A DNA stretch of 64,000 nucleotides from the NCBI GenBank assembly GCA_002494625.1, contig DACH01000017.1, positions 1-64,000 of the forward strand, read 5' to 3'. Both the position numbers and the translations under genes were made by a program. Below are positions 15,031-24,377 of this stretch, piece after piece (within the stretch, counting starts at the first letter, position 1; the number at the start of each line of letters is the position of its first letter). This DNA comes from Archaeoglobus sp. UBA234 (GTDB lineage: Archaea > Halobacteriota > Archaeoglobi > Archaeoglobales > Archaeoglobaceae). The notes under the pieces are model-generated. The model saw only the letters and a program-made list of their open reading frames with translations, did not search any database and was not told where the DNA came from.

Positions 15031-15603
15031 TTAAACTTCAGTTTTTTCTGTTTCAAGTTTTTCAAGCTCTTCCTCAAGCCATTTAAGATTTCCAAGCCAT
15101 GGCTGGCGCATGGTCAAACCAATCTTGCTCTTATCCGGTTCTCTTTCTTTCAGGCTCAGAGCAACAATCCTTGCCCTGACAAAATCTCCCTCCGAAAGTG
15201 CTTTCCTTGTCTCCTTTCCGATAAGTCTCTTGTTCTTCTCATCGAATATCACATAATCTTCCGTAATCTGGCTCATATGGAGGAGGGCATCAAGAGGACC
15301 TATTGTGACAAAGGCTCCAAATTCAACAACTTCCATAACCTCTCCCTCTACAACCTCTTGCATGGATGGTTTGAAGGTAATTGCATTGAACACAACATCA
15401 TAGTAAACAGCACCGTCTCCCTCAATTATCCTACCCTCTCCCAAGTCCTCTATGTTTTCAATTCCTATAATCATGCCGTACTCTCTATCGAGCTTACCTT
15501 CAAACTGCTCCCATAGCAGATCTTCAATCACTTCGTTGATGTCTTCACCAAATCTTGAAGGCGGAACCCTTACAGTATCTCTAATCTTTATTCTCGCATA
15601 CAT
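15031..15603 (-). CDS. rpo7: RNA polymerase subunit Rpo7 (RpoE')
   Basis: This 190-residue protein has a tip/RNP domain (MYARIKIRDTVRVPPSRFG) and an S1/OB domain from about 80 (EGEVMEVVEFGAFVTIGPLDALLH). It forms the stalk of RNA polymerase with Rpo4 and binds nascent RNA. ATG 15603 is preferred because GGTG lies six bases before it and the length then matches the family; an earlier ATG at 15609 overlaps that site. It is the first gene of the operon to bud32. Confidence 0.93.
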   Translation of the reverse strand: MYARIKIRDTVRVPPSRFGEDINEVIEDLLWEQFEGKLDREYGMIIGIENIEDLGEGRIIEGDGAVYYDVVFNAITFKPSMQEVVEGEVMEVVEFGAFVTIGPLDALLHMSQITEDYVIFDEKNKRLIGKETRKALSEGDFVRARIVALSLKEREPDKSKIGLTMRQPWLGNLKWLEEELEKLETEKTEV

Positions 15604-15648
15604 TAGCATCACCAGAAATATATAAGCATAAAACCAAATGGCAGACAA

Positions 15649-15966
15649 TATAAATTTTTTTCCTTCTATGAGTATATGCTATAACCTCCAGTTTCCCTTC
15701 AGTTTCCGCCATTGACCATTTATCTTGAGGTACTGAATGTGAATTCACATCTTAGATTCCTGTATGCAAGCTTAGCAGTTCCTCCAACCAACATCTCCTT
15801 CCTCGCCACCCACACCACCTTCAGGATGCTTCCTATCTTTATTTTCATTTCATTTGAATATTTTTAACCCCTTCACCTGCTTTGAACTCTTCCACGATTT
15901 TCCATAATTTTCCAATTTAAGTCCCTTCAACAAAGTTTAAAAACATGGATGGGGATAGCACTTAAA
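15649..15966. other. Intergenic region with divergent promoters (rpo7 / gatE)
   Basis: About 320 nt without a gene. TTTAAAAA (15936-15943) is a box A about 27 nt before gatE ATG 15967. On the minus strand TTATATAT (about 15615-15624) or TTTATATT (about 15646-15653) may serve rpo7. Nothing else is recognised. Confidence 0.5.
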
Positions 15967-17868
15967 ATGACGGCTAAGCCTCAAACTCCTGAAAGTATCC
16001 TGAATTCCAGTGATCTGAATTATGATGAACTTGGACTTAGAGTAGGTATTGAGATTCACCAGCAGCTTGACACAAAAAGAAAGCTCTTCTGTAACTGTCC
16101 AACAGTCCAGAGAGATGTTCAAGATGCCAGATTTGAGTTTTTCAGATACCTGAGAGCAAAAAAAAGTGAAATGGGTGAGGAAGACAGAGCTGCAAGAGAA
16201 GAGGTTTTAAGGAGCAAGAAATTCATATACAAATTTTATGATACCACCTGCCTTGTTGAGGCTGATGAGGAGCCTCCAACCGAAATAAACCCGGAGGCTA
16301 TTAAGATAGCCATTCAGGTTGCAAGAATGCTGGACATGGACATCGTTGATGAGATCCATGTGATGAGAAAGATAGTAATTGATGGAAGCAACACCACAGG
16401 CTTCCAGAGAACTGCACTGATAGCATATGACGGTGGATTTGAGCTGAATGGTAGAAAGATAAGGGTAAGTTCACTCTGTGTTGAAGAGGAGGCTTGCAGA
16501 AAGATTGAGGAAGGCAAGGGTTTTGTTGTTTATTCTCTCGACAGGTTGGGAATACCCTTAATTGAGATAGGCACTGAGCCAGACCTTAAAACACCTGAAG
16601 AGGCTCTCGAGGCAGCCAAAAAGCTTGGAATGATTCTGCGCTCAACAGGAAAAGTCAAGAGAGGGCTGGGAACAATAAGACAGGATGTGAACATCTCAAT
16701 AAAAAACGGGGCAAGAGTGGAGATAAAGGGTGTTCAGAGTTTGGATATTCTGGACAAGATTGTCGAAAATGAAGTTCTCAGGCAGCTAAACCTTCTGAAA
16801 ATAAGGGACGAGTTGAAAAAAAGAGCTGCCAGAGTTGAACATACAATCCATGATGTCTCTGAGGTTTTCTCTGAAACCAAATCAAAAATTCTCAGAAGGG
16901 CAAAATTCAAGGGTGCTGTACTCCTGAAGGGTTTTGGTGGTCTTGTTGGCATGGAAATTCAGCCAGGAAGGAGACTGGGAACTGAATTCTCAGATATTGC
17001 AAAAACCTTTGGACTTGGGGGAATATTCCACACAGATGAACTTCCTGCCTATGGAATAAGTGAGAAAGAGGTGGAGGAGTTAAAAAGACGGCTTGGTGCC
17101 GAAGAGACAGATGCGATAATAATCGCTGCTGGAGAAGAGGAGAGAGTAAGAAGAGCACTAACAAGAATATGTGAGAGAGCAGAGATGTGCAAATTTGAGG
17201 TGCCTGAAGAAACAAGAAAAGCCAACGAGGATGGCACCACCTCTTATCTTCGTCCACTTCCTGGCGCAGCACGGATGTATCCAGAAACTGATGTTCCTCC
17301 TGTAGAAGTGGATGATGATCTCAGAGAAGTTGAGATTCCCGAACTGATAGATAACAGAGCGAAGAGATATATGGAAATGGGTCTATCTCAGGATCTTGCA
17401 TATGTGATGGCGGACTCCCCTCACCACAGCCTTTTTGAAAAATATTCTAGGGTCCTCCAGCCATCCTTAGTTGCGAGGATTATTCATATGATCCCCTCTG
17501 AACTCAAAAAAGATGGATACAATGTGGAGAACTTGAGCGAAAGACATTTCGAGGTAACCCTGAAATTCATTGCAGATGGAAAAATCGCGAAGGAAGGGGC
17601 AGAGAATGTCCTTAAAATTTTCTGCAAGAAAGCTGATGTGAATGAGGATGAGCTGCTATCCCTTCTCGGTACTGAAACAGATACACAGGAACTTGAAAGC
17701 TTTATTGATACTCTCCTGAGAGAAAAGGGAGATTTTGTAAAAGAAAGAGGAGAAGGGGCTTTTAAACCACTGATGGGGCTTGTGATGAAGGAATTCAGAG
17801 GAAAGATAGATGGAAAAATAATCGCTGAAACCCTGCAGAGAAGTATAAGAGAGTTTTTGAGATCCTGA
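15967..17868 (+). CDS. gatE: Glu-tRNA(Gln) amidotransferase subunit E
   Basis: The 633-residue protein begins after a short leader with YDELGLRVGIEIHQQLDTKRKLFCNCPT, the GatE/GatB signature. It has zinc-like Cys, a GatE-specific insertion (about 290-400, aspartyl-synthetase-like) and the helical tail domain that holds tRNA. With GatD it converts Glu-tRNA(Gln) to Gln-tRNA(Gln) in archaea. ATG 15967 fits a leaderless transcript from the box A at 15936-15943; ATG 15949 is possible. GatD is not in the window. Confidence 0.95.
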   Translation: MTAKPQTPESILNSSDLNYDELGLRVGIEIHQQLDTKRKLFCNCPTVQRDVQDARFEFFRYLRAKKSEMGEEDRAAREEVLRSKKFIYKFYDTTCLVEADEEPPTEINPEAIKIAIQVARMLDMDIVDEIHVMRKIVIDGSNTTGFQRTALIAYDGGFELNGRKIRVSSLCVEEEACRKIEEGKGFVVYSLDRLGIPLIEIGTEPDLKTPEEALEAAKKLGMILRSTGKVKRGLGTIRQDVNISIKNGARVEIKGVQSLDILDKIVENEVLRQLNLLKIRDELKKRAARVEHTIHDVSEVFSETKSKILRRAKFKGAVLLKGFGGLVGMEIQPGRRLGTEFSDIAKTFGLGGIFHTDELPAYGISEKEVEELKRRLGAEETDAIIIAAGEEERVRRALTRICERAEMCKFEVPEETRKANEDGTTSYLRPLPGAARMYPETDVPPVEVDDDLREVEIPELIDNRAKRYMEMGLSQDLAYVMADSPHHSLFEKYSRVLQPSLVARIIHMIPSELKKDGYNVENLSERHFEVTLKFIADGKIAKEGAENVLKIFCKKADVNEDELLSLLGTETDTQELESFIDTLLREKGDFVKERGEGAFKPLMGLVMKEFRGKIDGKIIAETLQRSIREFLRS

Positions 17869-17932
17869 TTTGCTCTCCAAACCAAAAAATGATTGCAAAA
17901 ATTTTGCCCCGATAATCGTAAAAATTTCTACC

Positions 17933-18667
17933 TCAAACCCACCTACAGAACTTTCTCTCAAGAATTTCAACAACCAGATATAAAGAGAATCCGAGAAGAG
18001 CCATCGTTATAATGCCAGAGTAAAGGCTGTTGTAGTCTGCTCTGCTCCAGGAATCAAGAATAAAATATCCCAGCCCCTGATTGGTGGCAAAAGATTCTGC
18101 AAAAAAGAGAACAGCTATGGCTGTCCCTATACTTATTCTCATCGCCGTCAGTATTTTTGGAAGAGAGGCTGGAAAAATAACATGTCTGTATACATCCCAC
18201 TCTCCTGCTCCGAGAGATCTCAGAGAGAGGATATAGTAATCGCTAACATTTCTGGCAGCATCTCTGGCTGTTACGAGAATCTGGAAGAAGAGAATCATGG
18301 ATATAAGAAATATTCTCGAAGCATCACCTATACCGAGGAGCAGGATTATAAGCGGGAGCAAGACGATGTGAGGTATGGGATAGAGAAGGTATATGAAGGG
18401 AGATATGATGCTATCAATCCTGTCCCTATAACTGATGAGTCCAAGAGGAATTGCTGTAGCAAGAGCAATAATTATTGAATAAAGAACTCTATATGCACTG
18501 ACAGCCAGATGAGGCAATATATCTGGAATGCTGTAAATAAAAGACTTCAAAACAATCTGGGGAGATGGGAGGGCAGGTGAGGTGAAAAGACTGGATGCGA
18601 CAAACCATATTAGAATCAGAATGAAAAATGCCATGAAATAAGCTTTAACTCTGAAATCATAGTTCAT
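17933..18667 (-). CDS. ABC transporter permease of the SsuC/TauC/nitrate type
   Basis: The 244-residue permease has six hydrophobic segments and the EAA loop (LGAGEWDVYRHVIFPASLP, about 155-175) that docks on the ATPase. It is the last gene of a three-gene minus-strand operon with 4-nt ATGA overlaps. Such importers carry sulfonates, nitrate, thiamine precursors or similar anions; substrate not assigned. It converges on gatE. Confidence 0.9.
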   Translation of the reverse strand: MNYDFRVKAYFMAFFILILIWFVASSLFTSPALPSPQIVLKSFIYSIPDILPHLAVSAYRVLYSIIIALATAIPLGLISYRDRIDSIISPFIYLLYPIPHIVLLPLIILLLGIGDASRIFLISMILFFQILVTARDAARNVSDYYILSLRSLGAGEWDVYRHVIFPASLPKILTAMRISIGTAIAVLFFAESFATNQGLGYFILDSWSRADYNSLYSGIITMALLGFSLYLVVEILERKFCRWV

Positions 18668-19401
18668 TCAATCACCCTTTCAACTGTTTCTCTAACTTCC
18701 CTGCATTTCTCAAAAAATTCTTCCTCATATCTGTATTCAGACCTGCCTGCCTTTCTATTCTCTATTATTCTTTTAACGGTACCTGGTCTTTCAGTGAGAA
18801 CAACTATCTTTTTACCCAGAAGTACCGCTTCCTCTATGCTGTGAGTCACAAGAACGATTGTGGATGATGTTTCCTGCCATATCTGAATGAGAAAATCCTG
18901 AAGCCTTTCTCTTGAAAGAGCATCCAGAGAAGAAAAGGGTTCATCCATCAGCATTATCGATGGTTTCAGAGCAAGAGCTCTGGCAAAGGCTACTCTTTGT
19001 CTCATCCCACCCGAAAGCTGTTTTGGGTAGGATTTTTCAAATCCCTCCAAGCCGATTTTTTTTATGAGTGTTTTTGTCGTCTTTTCAATCTCATCAGCCG
19101 GGAAATTCTGTATTTTCATTCCGACAGCTATGTTGTCTCTCACAGTTTTCCAGGGAAAAAGTCCATAGTCTTGAAGTATCAGAGCCACATCTCTTTGTGG
19201 CTTATTTACCCTCTTTCCGTTAATAAGGATCTCTCCCTCAGCATCAAGTAATCCTGAGAAAATTAGCAGGAGCGTTGATTTACCGCATCCAGATGGTCCA
19301 ATTACTGAGCAAATTTCACCCTTATTAACCTTAAAACTCACATCTTTCAATGCCTGTGTTCCATCAGGATAAACCTTTGAAATCCTTCTGGCCTCTATCA
19401 T
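18664..19401 (-). CDS. ABC transporter ATP-binding protein (SsuB/TauB type)
   Basis: The 245-residue ATPase has Walker A GPSGCGKST (about 36), LSGGMRQRV signature (about 132), Walker B IMLMDEPF and switch His in VTHSIEEA. Start is ATG 19401, overlapping the binding-protein stop by 4 nt (MIEARRISKVYPDG); an upstream extension would lie within that gene. It powers the permease at 17933. Confidence 0.92.
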   Translation of the reverse strand: MIEARRISKVYPDGTQALKDVSFKVNKGEICSVIGPSGCGKSTLLLIFSGLLDAEGEILINGKRVNKPQRDVALILQDYGLFPWKTVRDNIAVGMKIQNFPADEIEKTTKTLIKKIGLEGFEKSYPKQLSGGMRQRVAFARALALKPSIMLMDEPFSSLDALSRERLQDFLIQIWQETSSTIVLVTHSIEEAVLLGKKIVVLTERPGTVKRIIENRKAGRSEYRYEEEFFEKCREVRETVERVIE

Positions 19402-20339
19402 CGTCTGTAAACAGCCTCGCTGTAGGGAATGGGGATTTCTATCAAGCCCTTTTCCAGAGCCCATTCAAGATAGCCGGAATAGAAACTTTCAGGAAAGGTT
19501 TCTGATTCTGGATACACTGGCATGCTGTAGGATTCAACCAGTGGTTCAGGTACTCTTGCTATTTCAATGAATTTCTCCCTATATGCAGAGGGATCGGAGT
19601 TGATCCTATTCACCGCCTCATCATAGGCATCAAGGAACTTCCTAAGTGCATCTTCATTTTCCATTATGAAGGATGTTCTGAAAACAATAACGGTGTGGGA
19701 GATGCTTTCATCCATTTCCCCATCGGATACTATCTTTTTCGCCCCCTTAAGCTCGGCTAAACTTGCAAGAGGTTCTGGAAGGGTTGCTGCATCAACCTTG
19801 CTGTCAAGGAGAGTTTGAAGTCTGAGAGGTATGCTCTTTATCTCCACCTTCTCAACCTCTACATCCCCAAGCATCCTGTCCGTAACATATTCTATTATTG
19901 TGTTGCTGGATATCGCCACCTGTCTTCCCTTTAAATCCTCAGGAGATGAGATGTCTGATCCTGGAGAGGCAAGTATTTTGAACACACCCTCCTGAGGTGT
20001 TTTTCCAAGACAGATTGAGACTATTTTTACATCTATACCTCCATTCCTCAACAGGATTACCGCTAGAGGATCTGTCAGCACAGCATCTATCTGCCCTGAG
20101 GTCAGGGCGCTGTCTCTCTCAAGAGCACTCTGAAAGCGAACAACTTCAACTTTCAGCCCATGCTTCTCGAATATGCTCTCCTCCTCTGCAACAACAAAGG
20201 GGAGGGCGTCCTCTATGGGCAGCACCCCAACCTTGAGTGAAATTTCCTTCTCCTGCGAACAGCCTGCAAGGGATACTGCTACTATAACTGACGCTATGAT
20301 TAACATAAAGGCTATTTTTAATGATGGTGCAGATTTCAT
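19398..20339 (-). CDS. ABC substrate-binding lipoprotein (NMT1/SsuA-like), normal domain order
   Basis: The 313-residue protein has a lipoprotein signal ending in LAGC. It then has the N-terminal half (KVGVLPIEDALPFVVAEEE ... LKGRQVAISSNT) and the C-terminal half (LLDSKVDAATLPEPL ... DAYDEAVNRI), the standard order of a type II binding protein. It captures the substrate outside and delivers it to the permease. Start is ATG 20339. It is the first gene of the operon, divergent from the m5C methyltransferase. It is a useful in-window reference for the permuted protein at 43961. Confidence 0.9.
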   Translation of the reverse strand: MKSAPSLKIAFMLIIASVIVAVSLAGCSQEKEISLKVGVLPIEDALPFVVAEEESIFEKHGLKVEVVRFQSALERDSALTSGQIDAVLTDPLAVILLRNGGIDVKIVSICLGKTPQEGVFKILASPGSDISSPEDLKGRQVAISSNTIIEYVTDRMLGDVEVEKVEIKSIPLRLQTLLDSKVDAATLPEPLASLAELKGAKKIVSDGEMDESISHTVIVFRTSFIMENEDALRKFLDAYDEAVNRINSDPSAYREKFIEIARVPEPLVESYSMPVYPESETFPESFYSGYLEWALEKGLIEIPIPYSEAVYRR

Positions 20340-20396
20340 GTGGTAAGATTTGCTGTTAGGGAAAAAAACTTTCGGTTTTTGGTTTTTCTCAAAATC

Positions 20397-20406
20397 ATTT
20401 TTAAAA
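20397..20406 (+). promoter_or_regulatory. Box A of the m5C methyltransferase gene
   Basis: ATTTTTAAAA is centred about 26 nt before ATG 20428, consistent with a leaderless transcript. Confidence 0.5.
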
Positions 20407-20427
20407 CCAGAGAAAGAAAATCGATCA

Positions 20428-21333
20428 ATGGATACCTTTAATATCAACCCTGAGTTTTTCAGAAGATATGAAAAAATCGACCCCAGCAGAGAGTTTATCG
20501 AATATACTTTCAAGCCGCTAAGACAGAGTATAAGACTGAATCTTCTGAAGGCAGATGAAATGCCTGAAATAGAGGGGTTCAGTTTTGAGAGAGTTCCGTG
20601 GTGTAAAGAAGGATATTTTGTAGAGGGTGAGGGAAGAATAACCAGAACGATTGAACACCAGCTCGGTATAATCTTTTCACAAGAGGCGAGTTCGATGATT
20701 CCAGCGATAGCACTTGAGGTGGAGCCGGGCATGAGGGTTCTTGATATGGCTGCTTCTCCTGGCGCAAAAACAACTCAGATTGCATCTTACATGCAGAATG
20801 AGGGCTGCATAATTGCAAATGATGTTAAATTTTCCCGCCTAAATATTCTCCAGTCCAACCTCCAGAAATGTGGAGTTCTTAATGCAGTTGTGACAATGAT
20901 GGATGGAAGGAGCTTCAGAAAACACAAGAATGAGTTTGACAGAGTTCTCTTAGATGCCCCATGCAGCAATGTGGGCATGATACGAAAGAACTTCAAATAC
21001 CTGAAATTGTGGAAGATCAGGGATGTTGAGAGTCTCGCAAGGCTTCAGAGACAGCTGATAAGAGCTGCATATGAGTGTCTGAAGCCAGGTGGAATACTTG
21101 TCTATTCAACCTGCACCCTCGACCCTGAAGAAAATGAGGGTGTTGTAAGCCACCTTCTATCAGTAACTGATGCTGAAATAGAGAGGATAAAATTCTCTGT
21201 AAAAGGAAGAAAAGGGTTTACAGAGTTTGGAGAAATGAAATACGATGAAAGAGTCGTAAATTGCCTCAGAATACACCCTCAGGACAATGATACTGAGGGT
21301 TTCTTTATCGCCAAGCTTGTCAAACCGGGGTGA
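20428..21333 (+). CDS. RNA 5-methylcytosine methyltransferase, NSUN/Trm4/RsmB family
   Basis: This 301-residue class I methyltransferase has SAM motif VLDMAASPGAKTTQ (about 108), catalytic DAPCS motif (about 189), and the second Cys in YSTCTLDPEENE (about 242), with the tail SEGFF-like TEGFFIAKL. It transfers a methyl group from SAM to C5 of cytosine in tRNA or rRNA. Target not assigned. The stop overlaps the ribosome-binding site of the next gene, a probable partner. Confidence 0.9.
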   Translation: MDTFNINPEFFRRYEKIDPSREFIEYTFKPLRQSIRLNLLKADEMPEIEGFSFERVPWCKEGYFVEGEGRITRTIEHQLGIIFSQEASSMIPAIALEVEPGMRVLDMAASPGAKTTQIASYMQNEGCIIANDVKFSRLNILQSNLQKCGVLNAVVTMMDGRSFRKHKNEFDRVLLDAPCSNVGMIRKNFKYLKLWKIRDVESLARLQRQLIRAAYECLKPGGILVYSTCTLDPEENEGVVSHLLSVTDAEIERIKFSVKGRKGFTEFGEMKYDERVVNCLRIHPQDNDTEGFFIAKLVKPG

Positions 21334-21337
21334 GAGG

Positions 21338-21751
21338 ATGGATATCTCTGCAGAGGTTAAAAAGCATCTCAAAGAGCAGTTTGGTATAGAGAATATCGAT
21401 CTCCAATTTGAGGAGAAAGGGAAAGGAAGAATTTATGCTTTCAGAGCTTGCAACAAATTTAAGGCAGTTTCAAAGGGAATCTACTTTGCCACACTGGAAA
21501 AGGATGGTCTGAGGCTCTCCATAGAGGGTTCCTTCATAGCCGGGAGACTGGCTACCAAGAATGTGGTTGAAGTCAGCAGAGAACAGGCTCTGAAGTGGAT
21601 GAGGGGTGAGAATCTGGAAATCAATGCGGAAGGAAATTATATAATCTTGAGGTATGGAAACTACTTCCTCGGCTGTGGTAAACACAGAAAGGGAGAAATA
21701 CTGAACTTTGTACCAAAAAACAGAAGGATTGGAGATGCTGAGAATGATTAG
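21338..21751 (+). CDS. COG3270-like RNA-binding partner (NOL1/NOP2/Fmu-associated)
   Basis: This 137-residue protein begins MDISAEVKKHLKEQFGIENI. It has a PUA-like second half (NVVEVSREQALKWMRGENLEI ... GNYFLGCGKHRKGEILNFVPK), resembling the C-terminal module of bacterial RsmF enzymes. In archaea this module is a separate small protein, often next to an m5C methyltransferase, as here. Start ATG 21338 has GGTGAGAGG just upstream. Likely helps the methyltransferase bind RNA. Confidence 0.7.
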   Translation: MDISAEVKKHLKEQFGIENIDLQFEEKGKGRIYAFRACNKFKAVSKGIYFATLEKDGLRLSIEGSFIAGRLATKNVVEVSREQALKWMRGENLEINAEGNYIILRYGNYFLGCGKHRKGEILNFVPKNRRIGDAEND

Positions 21752-22118
21752 ATGCAGACTTAAGCTGTATGATGATAGGTTTGCTGTTATTAAAACCACA
21801 AAGCCTTTGAGAGGTGCCTTTGCAGTTGTTGATGACGGGAAAGAGGTTACATGCGTAATCAGACAGAGTGAAATTCAGAATGAAATTCTTATGCAAAAGG
21901 AGAAAGAATGTATTCAGCCGGATTTTAGGCTCATAACCTTTGATACAGATATTCCTTTCGAAACAGTCGGTTTTATTGCAGAGATATCAAAAGCTCTTTC
22001 AGATGAGGGCATAAGCCTGCTTGTTTTCTCTTCCTACTCAACTGACCACATTCTCATCAGAGAAAAGGATTACGAAAAGGCTCTGAAAAAGCTTGTTGAA
22101 ATCGGATTTTGGATTTAA
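21735..22118 (+). CDS. ACT-domain protein (amino-acid sensor-like)
   Basis: The 127-residue protein has two ACT-like halves (about 1-60 and 65-127), the latter with IPFETVGFIAEISKALSDEGI and STDHILIREKDYEKAL, typical of stand-alone ACT proteins (COG3603-like). They bind small ligands such as amino acids. Start is ATG 21735 or 21744, overlapping the end of the previous gene, so the three genes form one unit. The target it regulates is unknown. Confidence 0.75.
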   Translation: MLRMIRCRLKLYDDRFAVIKTTKPLRGAFAVVDDGKEVTCVIRQSEIQNEILMQKEKECIQPDFRLITFDTDIPFETVGFIAEISKALSDEGISLLVFSSYSTDHILIREKDYEKALKKLVEIGFWI

Positions 22119-22168
22119 ACTAAATTAACCGAATTAAACTAAAAATAAAAAGTTAGAAAAATCAAAAT

Positions 22169-23326
22169 TCAGGCTTCTTCTACTTCCTCAATTTCTTCTA
22201 TCTGTTCAACCTGTTCCTCAGCACTTTCATCCTCAACAAACCCATCAGTGTCAATGCTGAATCCCTTCACCTTGTAAACACCCGTTCCATTAAGTTCCAC
22301 GGTTCCGCTTCCAACAGCATGAATTCTCAATCCATTTCCCTCAACTGTAACGGTTATGTCCTCGCCTTTAACCAGTATCCTTCCCTCTCCGGTGTATGTG
22401 ACTGCTCCATCGTTCTCTTCCCTGTCCCCAAATCCGGTTGCAAATACTACACTATCTGCTGGAGCTGTAACAGTTCCGTTACCAAAGATCAGAACCTTGA
22501 CATCTCCCTCAATTCTTGCATAACCTTCTCCGGCAGCAAACAGCACACCAGTCCCTTCGAGTTCAACACTGCCTGTCTTCTGGTTCTCTATGAATTTTAT
22601 GATTCTCATAAGCTTGTGGTGTGACTCCTTGAGATACTGGAAAGCTGATTTCATGGCTTTGTTCTCCATGTAAAGAAATCTATTAACCTGCCAGTTTGTA
22701 TCCAGCTCCATAAGTCTCTCTTTTGCCTTTTCAAGCTTTTCTTGTGCTCTTGCCATATCCTCATTGTATTTCTCAAGCCACCTCTCGAGCTCAGTAGTAT
22801 CCTTGCCCTGAGCCTGGAACTCTTCAATCAATGCCTGAACCCTTTGATTTACCTCATCAGTCTTCCCGACGACTCTTTCCATAATATATATCCATCTCAG
22901 CCCTATAGCCTTCTTAAGGGAAACCTTTGCCTCCATCCACTCCTTCTTGAGTTCCCTGCCAGCTTCTTTCAGCTCTTCAACAGTCTGTGCACTCTCAATG
23001 TCCTCTCTGACAGCAGAGATATCTGAGATGTGTTCGTTTATCTCATCTATGAGTTCTTCAACTTCAGGATATGTTACATTGCTGTTCTCTATCTTCTCCC
23101 TTATGCTTGTCAGTGAAGCCACAGCCAGATCACAGCTTGCAAGAAGCCATTCTTTTGCCTCGTCAAAAGTGTCCTCATTTATAACTATTCCAAAGTGTTT
23201 GCTGTGCAGTCTTGCCTTGTCCCTCATGTATTTTTCTTTTATACTCTCCGCATCCATTGCATATGCTGGCACAACGAGGAGGAGTGCCAGCAGCACCGCT
23301 GCAATTTTACCAATTTTTCCCGCCAT
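22169..23326 (-). CDS. Secreted coiled-coil / beta-solenoid envelope protein
   Basis: The 385-residue protein has a signal peptide (1-24, ending AYA). It has a long alpha-helical region (about 30-230) with heptad-like Leu/Glu spacing, then a repeat-rich beta region (about 240-355). There, Gly-Thr-Gly turns recur: ELEGTGVLFAAGEGYARIEG, FGNGTV, YTGEGRI, GSGTVELNGTG. The tail is very acidic (EEQVEQIEEIEEVEE). It looks like an exported structural or adhesion protein with a bactofilin-like solenoid. No enzyme motif. It is divergent from the membrane regulator at 23565. Confidence 0.6.
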   Translation of the reverse strand: MAGKIGKIAAVLLALLLVVPAYAMDAESIKEKYMRDKARLHSKHFGIVINEDTFDEAKEWLLASCDLAVASLTSIREKIENSNVTYPEVEELIDEINEHISDISAVREDIESAQTVEELKEAGRELKKEWMEAKVSLKKAIGLRWIYIMERVVGKTDEVNQRVQALIEEFQAQGKDTTELERWLEKYNEDMARAQEKLEKAKERLMELDTNWQVNRFLYMENKAMKSAFQYLKESHHKLMRIIKFIENQKTGSVELEGTGVLFAAGEGYARIEGDVKVLIFGNGTVTAPADSVVFATGFGDREENDGAVTYTGEGRILVKGEDITVTVEGNGLRIHAVGSGTVELNGTGVYKVKGFSIDTDGFVEDESAEEQVEQIEEIEEVEEA

Positions 23327-23564
23327 CACCTCGATCACCTCGTTAGTTCCTTGAATTCTGTTAAATTTAAGGATACTTTCTCCTTTTCCAGCTATTAACG
23401 ATTTACGAAACTTTATAAAACTTTAAAAAGCTCTTAAACGCTTTATTTTACTTCAAAATACTTCAGATGGCGGTACACAAAATCAATGATGGTGATTCAT
23501 AACACCCCACCACATGATCGCCGATTGAGAAAAACTTAAAAGCAAGTTTACAAGCCAGATTTTA

Positions 23565-24287
23565 ATGCTAAAATTCAGGGTTCTTGTTGTCCTTGCAGCA
23601 ATCCTTCTCCAAGTGGTTTTAGCAGATGCTTCCATCATTCACGGAAAGGTTTTTTCATGGGAAACTCTCGATCCTGTCAATGGTGCGATAGTGGAGATAA
23701 ACACAACTCCCATTCAGAAAAAGGTCACTGAGAATGGAAGTTACATTTTCGAGTCCGTCCCTCCAGGAAACTACACTATCACCGCCATGTATATCTCTGA
23801 GGGGGTGAAACTCTATGCAAAAGAGAATATAACTGTAATCTCCGAGGGAAAGTATGTTCTTGATATAATACTCTTTCCGGAGATTGAGTTTCCTGAATTT
23901 CAGGACATAGAAGAGATAGATTTCACTATAGAAGAGGAAGGATTTAACTACTATTTACTTATTCCCGTTCTGGTTGTTGCTATAACTGGAGTTGCCGTTT
24001 ATATCTTAAAAACAAAAAGGAAGAGGGCAGTAGTACCAGAGGTGGTTTTGCCCCCCAGAGATGAGAACCAGACATTCGAGTCGCTTCCCGATGATTTGAA
24101 AGAGGTTGTCGAGATACTCATTAAAAGCGATGGAAGGATGTCTCAGAAAGAGCTCAGGAGAAAGCTCGGATGTTCAGAGGCAAAGATCAGTTTGATGATA
24201 TCAGACCTTGAAAGAAGAGAAATAGTGGAGAAAGTCAAAAAAGGGAGAGGTAACATTATCTTTCTGAGAGATGAGTTTTTGAGGTGA
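23565..24287 (+). CDS. Membrane-anchored transcription regulator with extracytoplasmic CnaB/CarboxypepD-like domain
   Basis: This 240-residue protein has four parts: signal peptide (1-22), an exported Ig/transthyretin-like domain (about 24-105, with GKVFSWETLDPVNGAIVEI and VPPGNYTITAMY), one transmembrane segment (about 130-148, YLLIPVLVVAITGVAVYIL) and a cytoplasmic winged helix (about 172-240, MSQKELRRKLGCSEAKISLM). This is a one-component sensor: the outer domain could bind surface sugars or proteins, the inner domain DNA. A TATA-like AACTTAAAAG lies about 28 nt before the ATG, so the message is probably leaderless. Confidence 0.75.
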   Translation: MLKFRVLVVLAAILLQVVLADASIIHGKVFSWETLDPVNGAIVEINTTPIQKKVTENGSYIFESVPPGNYTITAMYISEGVKLYAKENITVISEGKYVLDIILFPEIEFPEFQDIEEIDFTIEEEGFNYYLLIPVLVVAITGVAVYILKTKRKRAVVPEVVLPPRDENQTFESLPDDLKEVVEILIKSDGRMSQKELRRKLGCSEAKISLMISDLERREIVEKVKKGRGNIIFLRDEFLR

Positions 24288-24377
24288 CTTCTGCTTTACC
24301 TCTGCATCCTTTGCATCCTCTGATTCACTTATAAGCCACTCAAAAGATTTATCTTTATTTAGCATAATTGACTTCTG

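Noticed and set aside
15949..15966. Upstream ATG of gatE
   Set aside because: Kept only as an alternative: the box A at 15936-15943 is too close to 15949 and well placed for 15967.
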